Positions 56,801 through 59,523 of a DNA stretch of 64,000 bases are shown here, piece after piece (position 1 is the stretch's first letter; each line of letters begins with the position of its first letter). Source of the DNA: JAFGVL01 sp963662245 (GTDB taxonomy: Bacteria > Bacteroidota > Bacteroidia > Bacteroidales > Paludibacteraceae); contig CAXXVQ010000009.1 of NCBI GenBank assembly GCA_963662245.2, positions 434,001 through 498,000 of the forward strand. The letters are read 5' to 3'. The notes under the pieces were generated by a model. The model worked only from the letters and a program-made list of their open reading frames with translations, was not told the origin of the DNA and did not search any database. Made by a program: the position numbers and the translations under genes.

Positions 56801-59221
56801 CAGGATGCAAGTAGTACCGCATGTGTACAATCACAAACAGGTAGTGCAACCATTACTGTTAATCCATTGCCAAGTGCAAGCATAAGTGGTAATGCAACTA
56901 TTTGTCAATATGTGACTACTTCTCCAGAGGTAACCTTTACAGGAGCTGATGGAACTGCACCATATACCTTTACTTATACAGTAAATAGTGGTGTAGCCCA
57001 AACAGTAACAACCATATCGGGTAATAGTGTAACAGTGTCACAACCAACTAATATTGCAGGAGATTATGTATATGAATTAGTAAGTGTTAAAGATGCTAGT
57101 AGTACTGCTTGTGAACAAGTGCAAAGTGGAACTGTGAAGGTAACTGTGAATCCAAAGCCAACAATAGTAATAACTAAACCAGACTCGGTTTGTTTCCCTA
57201 GCACTGTGGATATTACAGCTGCAAATGTGACAGTTGGTTCAACAGCAGGGTTAGCATATAGTTACTATTCTGATGCAAGTGCGACAACTGCGTTGACAGA
57301 CCCTACATCTGTACCTACAACAGGTACTTATTATATCGTAGGTGTTACTTCAGCTCTTTGTTATGATACAGCTGCAGTTAGTGTAATGGTAAATGCAAAA
57401 CCTGAGTTAACTCTAAATGCTTCACCATCGCCAGTTTGTAGACCAGATGTGGTTGATATTACAACTGGTACAAGTAGTAGTATTGCTGGCTCAATTTCTT
57501 ATTATCGTGATGCAAATCTGAGTGAAATCTATTCAAAAGCTACTGCTGTTGACACAAGTGGAACATACTTTGTATTAGTAGAGACTGCATTTGGTTGTCG
57601 TGATACTGATAATGTTATTGTGACAGTGAATGAACCTGCAACTTTAGTATTGACAAGTGCAGATACGACTCAGAGTCAGTCTGTATGTAGTCAAGGAGAT
57701 ACAATTGTAAATATTGTTTATACATACGGTGGAGGAGCAACAGGGGCAACTGTAACTAAATTAGATGGAACACCATTGCCAGCAGGTATTAATTATTTTG
57801 TGGATAATACTGCTAAAACAGTAACGATTTCGTCTACTTCAGGTGTGGATATTAGTACATTTACTTATAAGATATCTACTACAGGTCAATCAAATCCTTG
57901 TGGAGTAGTTGATAGTATTGGAACAATTAAATCAGTGCCAATACCTTATATTACTCTAGTTTCTGGAGATATTAATAAGACATATTGTGCTGAAGATAAA
58001 TTTACTCCAATTGTTATACAGTTAGTAAATGCAACAGGATATGAGATTGCTTCAGGTGCATTGCCAAGTACATTATCAATTACTTCATTAGGTAGTTATA
58101 AATATAAGATAGATGGAACTACTCCTCCGGATAGTACAGGAATATATAAATTCCAGATTTTGGCAAAAGGTCCGCTTGCAAATTGCGATGGTGGATTATT
58201 AGTTCAGATAACAGTTAATCCATTACCACAGATTTCTATCGCTGGAGATGATGTTTGTTCGGGACAAACTATTACAGTAGTTCCTTCAACAGATATTGCT
58301 AGTACAATTCAATGGAGTGTTGGTGGAGTTGACCAAGATACATTAGCCGCAACAAGTTCATTTAGTTATTCTGATACAGAGACAGCTTCTGATCGTAGCT
58401 TTAGTATTAAGGCTGTTGGAATTACATCTAAAAACTGTAAGGCATCAGCAAGTACTACTGTTAAGGTATATGCAAATCCAACTAAGCCGGTTATTGCAAA
58501 TTATGCTAAATGTGAGAAGGTAGGTACAGCAGAGTGGGAGTCTTTGGTTAGTGGAACTCAAGGCATACTTAAGTGGTATGAATCTATGAGCTCAACTCAA
58601 GAAATTGATCCAGGAGTCTTTGATAAATCTGATGTTGGTACCCTGTATTACTATATTGAAGCCATCGATTCTGTTAATACAACACTGGTTTGTAAATCAG
58701 ATAGAGATACCGTTTCGGCTACAGTATATGCTAATCCTCGAATAGTTAATATAGATAAGTCAGACCTTACAAATGTAAGAGTTGAAGTTCAAGGGGAAGC
58801 ACCATTTACTTATGAGTTAAGTACCGGCATCTCAGGTGAATTTACCGGTTACCAAGTAACAGATTTAGGTCAGTTGACCTTTGGCACTCATGAAGTAATT
58901 GTTTACGATGATAATACCTGTAAAACATCGGCAACCTTTACAATAGAAGCAATTCCATTAGAGCCTGAGAAATACTTTACACCAAATGGTGATGGTATTA
59001 ACGATACTTGGGATATTGGTAATCTAGAGTTGTATCCAAATACTGAGATTTATATCCATGATAGATTTGGTAAAGAAGTGGCGAAGTATAAAGGTGAGCA
59101 ATTCCGAGGTTGGGATGGTTCTTACTTAGGAAATCCACTTCCTTCTACAGATTACTGGTATGTAATTCAAGTTCGTGAAACTGGTAAACGACTAGTAGGA
59201 CACTTCTTGTTGAAGAGATAG
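35849..59221 (+). CDS. Giant T9SS-sorted repetitive surface protein, 7,790 residues
   Basis: A single uninterrupted frame of 23.4 kb. Residues 1-32 are a signal peptide (cleavage near VTA-QDY). Residues ~33-200 form an unrecognised domain ending with FGRGAMGG. A choice-of-anchor-D-like domain starts at about 202 (GPELNIQES); Ig-like modules follow. Near 880-1070 lies an anchor-like domain plus an InlB-B-type repeat, and a second anchor-like domain starts at about 1251 (APELNVKVDG). A Big2 domain is at ~2348-2412. Three tandem arrays then run to ~7005: HYR-like 89-residue units, a 497-residue composite, and PKD/Ig-like 94-residue units. After more Ig-like modules, residues ~7707-7790 (FTPNGDGINDTWDIG...GHFLLKR) are a type B gliding-motility-associated T9SS sorting domain. 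The protein is thus expected outside the outer membrane as an adhesin or fibre. It contains many paired cysteines. Confidence 0.9.
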   Translation: MKHFANVFKKTLFQLFITSFVLFVSVSQVTAQDYTTGPELTGTGIGALGSGTAITLGTGDSQITIDEFPDLGAKNGTYCSASDKWYFVKIESGDIGRISLPAGSSYAISKIELDMSNNSSSAGSAKGQWASSDDPTDAAADYTYGAKYDVAGYNACGAVTITPPTGTRSVIFGRGAMGGQGTTGGEHWLFAVRVWLTSVSGPELNIQESATDFACGSTYDFGTVATNATGSTTFTIQNTGTDVLTISSITPSGDYSITNTPSLSIAAGGSTTIDVEFAPTATGTRTGTIVIVSDDSDEGSCTINLTGEGTTPACAAGTPAIVATSAQCGGTINLTANGSAAVGDAWYWQTSATGESTTYPSTSTYPVTTSGTYYLRAYNASGSCWGTAALETVTISTAPTAEAGSAISFTQNATSDASTTLAADAPTAPATGAWTIVSGGTGTFSDATSPTSTFTPTAGSYPASYILRWTVSNSPCSDATDDVTVDVAAYVAGTSCEIDGFSIYGIDATISGNNINLTLPAGVDLASLSPTITTLDGAVPSPASGVATDFSCGAVTYTSTNGANVCTYTVNVTNSATTASSSHQIAWTTDEGLTVTSDKAAAFAAAGVTYATNSGVAITASSLNAGNTVGNYWEFTSNSVITSVRLYGKIQDANMLYQFGGQVAVALVSTNTGGNAEYILTPTSPTNKLRLEVNGTSGYWFRNITFNFKTCNDPVSKIVTGDQNIFAYQSSDVTLASAQCGVSYELYANGTLVSGSAQTGTGADLTWTVAPSATTTYTVKSTTANGYCEAAMSDDAVKTVIACTDETRTISGTAYITSGGSTTLTLGGTQSGFTVQWYKDSVAISGATAFTYNANSVGEYYAIVHGACYQNSNSITVTMPIITTANSAKTFAACLSGTDTETISVTGTDLVNPVTLVLSGAGAAQYSLSTSSVTAATANGAGQSVTITYTGTATAATHAAVLTLSSTGAADVVINLSGTTAACYTLSTSVSPAGGGTVTASPNQATYVSGTSVTLTANPNPGYQFYQWTGDLTSTNASETITMNADKSVTAIFVEAVAGSASCYSEDFESVAPSGFQTCASNATNPLGVYYTSGSSTTKCSGLTVTTANGDWGGSSSEFAASGYIVNGGSQSIYVARDGVFNFPTAANAKKLSFYIYAKSPSNSDGKGFKLLINGTAVTNGVLANGIALVADGSNYSTAFYESDTKYIHTGSSWVLIEYDLTAYPSATIALETADNSNSEYFLDNASVTCAPELNVKVDGSDVACGNTVDYGDLTLGSTLEKTFSVQNVGGEDMTISSLSVSPTTDFSIVSVVPSTIGASSVAAVTVRFSPSSFGTKTATMTIVNDDNTDNVDETNCPIILTGVGLPTVPALEALPTPITGLDYLINTGPSATESITVKGWNLTNGDIAVSGLSNFEVSFDGGSTWVTSTTYTSGSTDPEFPVLVRLSSGLSSGTYSETITFTATTDGISQTVTVSGEVTLPAPELSVAPDLSGMTYVVDYGPSAQLKTFAITKANLLPGQIVIDASSTNFEISIDDATWTTSLSLDQFEDLSSIYVRLKGGLSVGTYADSIIVYGGGIDVADAVKLSVQGEVLSTLADVYEITTDQPGDKTCQGEPVQLTVDLTSGSSYLWESRPSGSSGAWTTIGQTTQTITVNPYEDTQYRVTVDGVSVLKSVRAVICCSALTDQKIVFTDDFETLASETARTSNSYITSSYSYASSGEISDGKYAVVANAYNSSNTYWRDMPDHTSGDTYGGMLAINGSAAGQVAYRRTYTGMCENTIYDFSAFIANIHKSTTTNLPNLTFKIKSADGSTTFDEVNTGDIPFGGAWYERGISFNSGANSDIMLEIVSNKEDGGGNDFAIDDITFKTCAPNPLVYSSVPNEITDTTVCEDAPLELTAYTYYDITTFYPTPWYQWQYSDNGTNWFEFGSPIDGSNTYTVAIDTVPEQPRYYRCVVGPTSSVVTAVSDSLLDNTGSTAANLSSCETFGLTNTTIITKNPPITMGDTVFVSACIGETVSLTGTTDASYWSFGENTFVDLQARSGVSSKTISYPITGAGYVYFYGWADDDDAACRADQVFQIDIVPPTPPTVTDTSTCAMAGTITWSDLVTKTDAGSTLKWYIDNSPATTALASEPAAQTTANPGAFYYFVSELTPEGCETTRVPVLIEVTAPVDLPTVSDSIVCMSAPTLDYNASTNVLGASLRWYDDDVTTTYTTTTPTQATTTAGTFTKYVSQVSGACVSDRVAVSISVEQAATLTLDGASGAATQTICAGDAIDDIIYNIGGGATTAVVSSMPSGLYSSTVAGVLTIAGTPADSGSFTITANAGCAPAIETVTINVNPIPAAITGTLTVCQGLTTTLASTTAGGTWSSSNTAVATVNASGVVTGVSAGTSTITYTVSGCSVTADVTVNANPVIELSVPASAICPSSTTALTTSLTTATVATYTYLWTNASATTAGSADFTASALCTDSKNVTVQVTDGNGCIASDTKSVSSGDTTAPTVTGTLTSTIEGCDASSAPAAATTAAELVTLGATISDNCTANADLAVTYSDASSGTCPLTITRTYTVKDACLNSTTIDHVITIDDTTAPTVTGTLTSTIEGCDASSAPAAATTAAELVTLGATISDNCTANADLAVTYSDASSGTCPLTITRTYTVKDACLNGTTIDHVITIDDTTAPTVTGTLTSTIEGCDASSAPAAATTAAELVTLGATISDNCTANADLAVAYSDASSGTCPLTITRTYTVKDACLNSTTIDHVITIDDTTAPTVTGTLTSTIEGCDASSAPAAATTAAELVTLGATISDNCTANADLAVTYSDASSGTCPLTITRTYTVKDACLNSTTIDHVITIDDTTAPTVTGTLTSTIEGCDASSAPAAATTAAELVTLGATISDNCTANADLAVTYSDASSGTCPLTITRTYTVKDACLNSTTIDHVITIDDTTAPTVTGTLTSTIEGCDASSAPAAATTAAELVTLGATISDNCTANADLAVTYSDASSGTCPLTITRTYTVKDACLNSTTIDHVITIDDTTAPTVTGTLTSTIEGCDASSAPAAATTAAELVTLGATISDNCTANADLAVTYSDASSGTCPLTITRTYTVKDACLNSTTIDHVITIDDTTAPTVTGTLTSTIEGCDASSAPAAATTAAELVTLGATISDNCTANADLAVTYSDASSGTCPLTITRTYTVKDACLNSTTIDHVITIDDTTAPTVTGTLTSTIEGCDASSAPAAATTAAELVTLGATISDNCTANADLAVTYSDASSGTCPLTITRTYTVKDACLNSTTIDHVITIDDTTAPTVTGTLTSTIEGCDASSAPAAATTAAELVTLGATISDNCTANADLAVTYSDASSGTCPLTITRTYTVKDACLNSTTIDHVITIDDTTAPTVTGTLTSTIEGCDASSAPAAATTAAELVTLGATISDNCTANADLAVTYSDASSGTCPLTITRTYTVKDACLNSTTIDHVITIDDTTAPTVTGTLTSTIEGCDASSAPAAATTAAELVTLGATISDNCTANADLAVTYSDASSGTCPLTITRTYTVKDACLNSTTIDHVITIDDTTAPTVTGTLTTQTVEGCDISAAPAAVTTVAALEAMGIGVLDVCSADGDITVSSADGSASGTCPISFTRTYRIADACGNSTDVTQAITIDDTTAPTGSSPAPITVQCSGDVPAADITVITDEADNCTAVPTVTHVGDVSDGNSCPEIITRTYRIGDECGNTTDVTQTITIEDTTDPVITGSLADQAATSMGSCTFQVPDVTGLVRTISSDNCTANGALVITQSPAAGSVIASSTSVTVTVADACGNDATTPVNITVPSAPTIVESVAPSCSVDLLTYSLKVAVSSGGTVTSTSGTVADEGSDVWSISSIATGTNITATVTAADGCTADLNITAPDCSCGVIAAPVSGGNKTYCAGGTVPSLSASVGSGFEIDWYDAATGGNLLLSNSTTYSPSAGTATYYAEARESATGCVSSRTAISVTENINPVIELTVPSSSICPGSTASLSTSLTTSTVGAYTYTWTNAVASTAGNADYTAGVSCNATVAVTVEVEDGNGCLASDTKNILSKDDVNPTGTAPAAVSVQCSVDVPAVDITAITDEADNCTAVPTVSHVGDVSDGNSCPEVITRTYRIADACGNSIDVTQAITIDDTTAPTGSSPAPITVQCSGDVPAADITVITDEADNCTAVPTVTHVGDVSDGNSCPEVITRTYRIGDECGNTTDVTQTITIEDTTDPVITGSVADQAATSMGSCTFQVPDVTGLVRTISSDNCTANGALVITQSPAAGSVIASSTSVTVTVADACGNDATTPVNITVPSAPTIVESVAPSCSVDLLTYSLKVAVSSGGTVTSTSGTVADEGSDVWSISSIATGTNITATVTAADGCTADLNITAPDCSCGVIAAPVSGGNKTYCAGGTVPSLSASVGSGFEIDWYDAATGGNLLLSNSTTYSPSAGTATYYAEARESATGCVSSRTAISVTENINPVIELTVPSSSICPGSTASLSTSLTTSTVGAYTYTWTNAVASTAGNADYTAGVSCNATVAVTVEVEDGNGCLASDTKNILSKDDVNPTGTAPAAVSVQCSVDVPAVDITAITDEADNCTAVPTVSHVGDVSDGNSCPEVITRTYRIADACGNSIDVTQAITIDDTTAPTGSSPAPITVQCSGDVPAADITVITDEADNCTAVPTVTHVGDVSDGNSCPEVITRTYRIGDECGNTTDVTQTITIEDTTDPVITGSVADQAATSMGSCTFQVPDVTGLVRTISSDNCTANGALVITQSPAAGSVIASSTSVTVTVADACGNDATTPVNITVPSAPTIVESVAPSCSVDLLTYSLKVAVSSGGTVTSTSGTVADEGSDVWSISSIATGTNITATVTAADGCTADLNITAPDCSCGVIAAPVSGGNKTYCAGGTVPSLSASVGSGFEIDWYDAATGGNLLLSNSTTYSPSAGTATYYAEARESATGCVSSRTAISVTENINPVIELTVPSSSICPGSTASLSTSLTTSTVGAYTYTWTNAVASTAGNADYTAGVSCNATVAVTVEVEDGNGCLASDTKNILSKDDVNPTGTAPAAVSVQCSVDVPAVDITAITDEADNCTAVPTVSHVGDVSDGNSCPEVITRTYRIADACGNSIDVTQAITIDDTTAPTGSSPAPITVQCSGDVPAADITVITDEADNCTAVPTVTHVGDVSDGNSCPEVITRTYRIGDECGNTTDVTQTITIEDTTDPVITGSVADQAATSMGSCTFQVPDVTGLVRTISSDNCTANGALVITQSPAAGSVIASSTSVTVTVADACGNDATTPVNITVPSAPTIVESVAPSCSVDLLTYSLKVAVSSGGTVTSTSGTVADEGSDVWSISSIATGTNITATVTAADGCTADLNITAPDCSCGVIAAPVSGGNKTYCAGGTVPSLSASVGSGFEIDWYDAATGGNLLLSNSTTYSPSAGTATYYAEARESATGCVSSRTAISVTENINPVIELTVPSSSICPGSTASLSTSLTTSTVGAYTYTWTNAVASTAGNADYTAGVSCNATVAVTVEVEDGNGCLASDTKNILSKDDVNPTGTAPAAVSVQCSVDVPAVDITAITDEADNCTAVPTVSHVGDVSDGNSCPEVITRTYRIADACGNSIDVTQAITIDDTTAPTGSSPAPITVQCSGDVPAADITVITDEADNCTAVPTVTHVGDVSDGNSCPEVITRTYRIGDECGNTTDVTQTITIEDTTDPVITGSVADQAATSMGSCTFQVPDVTGLVRTISSDNCTANGALVITQSPAAGSVIASSTSVTVTVADACGNDATTPVNITVPSAPTIVESVAPSCSVDLLTYSLKVAVSSGGTVTSTSGTVADEGSDVWSISSIATGTNITATVTAADGCTADLNITAPDCSCPSIDAPVAGNITVCYDGAVHTGSATVNADEVVDWYDASTGGVSTTVPSGTTAGTYTAYAEARNTTTNCISAARTLVTVVINPLPIASISGTTSVCKDAASPDVTFTGANGTAPYTFTYTLNGTTQTVTTTSGNSVTVSQATGTAGSYVYELVSVQDASSTACVQSQTGSATITVNPLPSASISGTTAVCKDAASPDVTFTGANGTAPYTFTYTLNGTTQTVTTTSGNSVTVSQATGTAGSYVYELVSVQDASSTACVQSQTGSATITVNPLPIASISGTTSVCKDAASPDVTFTGANGTAPYTFTYTLNGTTQTVTTTSGNSVTVSQATGTAGSYVYELVSVQDASSTACVQSQTGSATITVNPLPSASISGTTAVCKDAASPDVTFTGANGTAPYTFTYTLNGTTQTVTTTSGNSVTVSQATGTAGSYVYELVSVQDASSTACVQSQTGSATITVNPLPTASISGTAAVCKDAAAPDVTFTGANGTAPYTFTYTLNGTTQTVTTTSGNSVTVSQATGTAGSYVYELVSVQDASSTACVQSQTGSATITVNPLPSASISGTTSVCKDAAAPDITFTGANGTAPYTFTYTLNGTTQTVTTTSGNSVTVSQATGTAGIYVYELVSVQDASSTACVQSQTGSATITVNPLPSASISGTTSVCKDAASPDVTFTGANGTAPYTFTYTLNGTTQTVTTTSGNSVTVSQATGTAGSYVYELVSVQDASSTACVQSQTGSATITVNPLPSASISGTTAVCKDAASPDVTFTGANGTAPYTFTYTLNGTTQTVTTTSGNSVTVSQATGTAGSYVYELVSVQDASSTACVQSQTGSATITVNPLPSASISGTTSVCKDAASPDVTFTGANGTAPYTFTYTLNGTTQTVTTTSGNSVTVSQATGTAGSYVYELVSVQDASSTACVQSQTGSATITVNPLPTASISGTAAVCKDAAALDVTFTGANGTAPYTFTYTLNGTTQTVTTTSGNSVTVSQATGTAGSYVYELVSVQDASSTACVQSQTGSATITVNPLPSASISGTTSVCKYAAAPDITFTGANGTAPYTFTYTLNGTTQTVTTTSGNSVTVSQATGTAGSYVYELVSVQDASSTACVQSQTGSATITVNPLPSASISGNATICQYVTTSPEVTFTGADGTAPYTFTYTVNSGVAQTVTTISGNSVTVSQPTNIAGDYVYELVSVKDASSTACEQVQSGTVKVTVNPKPTIVITKPDSVCFPSTVDITAANVTVGSTAGLAYSYYSDASATTALTDPTSVPTTGTYYIVGVTSALCYDTAAVSVMVNAKPELTLNASPSPVCRPDVVDITTGTSSSIAGSISYYRDANLSEIYSKATAVDTSGTYFVLVETAFGCRDTDNVIVTVNEPATLVLTSADTTQSQSVCSQGDTIVNIVYTYGGGATGATVTKLDGTPLPAGINYFVDNTAKTVTISSTSGVDISTFTYKISTTGQSNPCGVVDSIGTIKSVPIPYITLVSGDINKTYCAEDKFTPIVIQLVNATGYEIASGALPSTLSITSLGSYKYKIDGTTPPDSTGIYKFQILAKGPLANCDGGLLVQITVNPLPQISIAGDDVCSGQTITVVPSTDIASTIQWSVGGVDQDTLAATSSFSYSDTETASDRSFSIKAVGITSKNCKASASTTVKVYANPTKPVIANYAKCEKVGTAEWESLVSGTQGILKWYESMSSTQEIDPGVFDKSDVGTLYYYIEAIDSVNTTLVCKSDRDTVSATVYANPRIVNIDKSDLTNVRVEVQGEAPFTYELSTGISGEFTGYQVTDLGQLTFGTHEVIVYDDNTCKTSATFTIEAIPLEPEKYFTPNGDGINDTWDIGNLELYPNTEIYIHDRFGKEVAKYKGEQFRGWDGSYLGNPLPSTDYWYVIQVRETGKRLVGHFLLKR
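43344..46547 (+). repeat. Tandem array A: 12 x 267 bp in the giant gene
   Basis: Twelve direct repeats of exactly 267 bp (89 codons) start at 43344 and every 267 bp after. They encode HYR-like units with core DNCTANADLAV and the linker IDDTTAPTVTGT. Only two residue changes are visible (an N-to-G-type change in unit 2, T-to-A in unit 3); a silent ACC/ACT marker varies. A divergent thirteenth unit (from 46548, VEGCDISAAPAAVTTVAAL) leads into array B. Each unit carries four Cys. Confidence 0.95.
46742..53518 (+). repeat. Tandem array B: 1,491-bp composite repeat, about 4.5 copies
   Basis: Sequence recurs every 1,491 bp (497 codons): four full periods plus an 813-bp partial fifth. Each unit has two HYR-like modules (QCS-V/G-DVP...), a third HYR module (ADQAATSMGSC), a SCSVDLLTYS module, an Ig-like module (NKTYCAGGTVPS) and a PKD/SprB-like module (SSSICPGSTASL). 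The first copy differs at a few bases (e.g. L for V after ITGS, I for V after CPE); later copies look identical where compared. Confidence 0.95.
53761..56862 (+). repeat. Tandem array C: 11 x 282 bp in the giant gene
   Basis: Eleven direct repeats of exactly 282 bp (94 codons) begin at 53761, each encoding a PKD/Ig-like unit opening NPLP-x-ASISGT and closing GSATITV. A divergent twelfth unit follows from 56863 (ISGNATICQYVTTS). Units differ at a handful of codons that act as markers: I/S/T after NPLP, TS/TA/AA before VCK, SPDV/APDV/APDI/ALDV. Confidence 0.95.
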
Positions 59222-59239
59222 TAAATAGTTATATTTTTT

Positions 59240-59271
59240 AAAAAAGGACATCAGTTTTGATGTCCTTTTTT
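59240..59271 (+). terminator. Terminator of the giant gene
   Basis: GGACATCA-GTTT-TGATGTCC preceded by an A run and followed by T6, starting about 20 nt after the stop codon. Confidence 0.88.
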
Positions 59272-59523
59272 ATTTTATAAATGTTAAAAAATTAACTTAT
59301 CAAGTGTTAAATTTAAAACCATGCAATATGTTTTTGTTAAAACATTGCACTTGAAAATTTTATTATTAGAGTAGTATTCCTTGTTAGTCTAGCTTAAAGG
59401 TGTGTTTAATTTTTTTTAGTAAGTAGGCTTTTTTTTGTGAAAAAATGTTTAGATTCGGAGTGCTTGTTCTGTTTTGATGGGAATAAGTCTTTAGATTATT
59501 AAAACTCAAAAACAATTAGACAT
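59272..59523 (+). other. Intergenic region upstream of the 981-residue protein gene
   Basis: About 250 bp of AT-rich sequence. At 59322-59349 TGCAA-TA-TGTTTT pairs with AAAACATTGCA around a TGTT loop (11 bp with a 2-nt bulge). I see no TAnnTTTG promoter I would trust, so the promoter of the downstream gene is not located. Confidence 0.4.

Noticed and set aside
43344..56862. Direct repeats considered as a possible CRISPR array or mobile-element array
   Set aside because: Units are 267-1,491 bp, contiguous without unique spacers, in frame with one long coding sequence, and no cas genes are nearby.
35849..59221. Base-composition shift in the arrays as a sign of recent horizontal transfer
   Set aside because: A hand count gave about 44% GC in array B against 42-43% in the N-terminal part of the same gene, so no clear shift. 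The arrays do use ACC, GCC and GGC codons more, but that can follow from repeat amplification.
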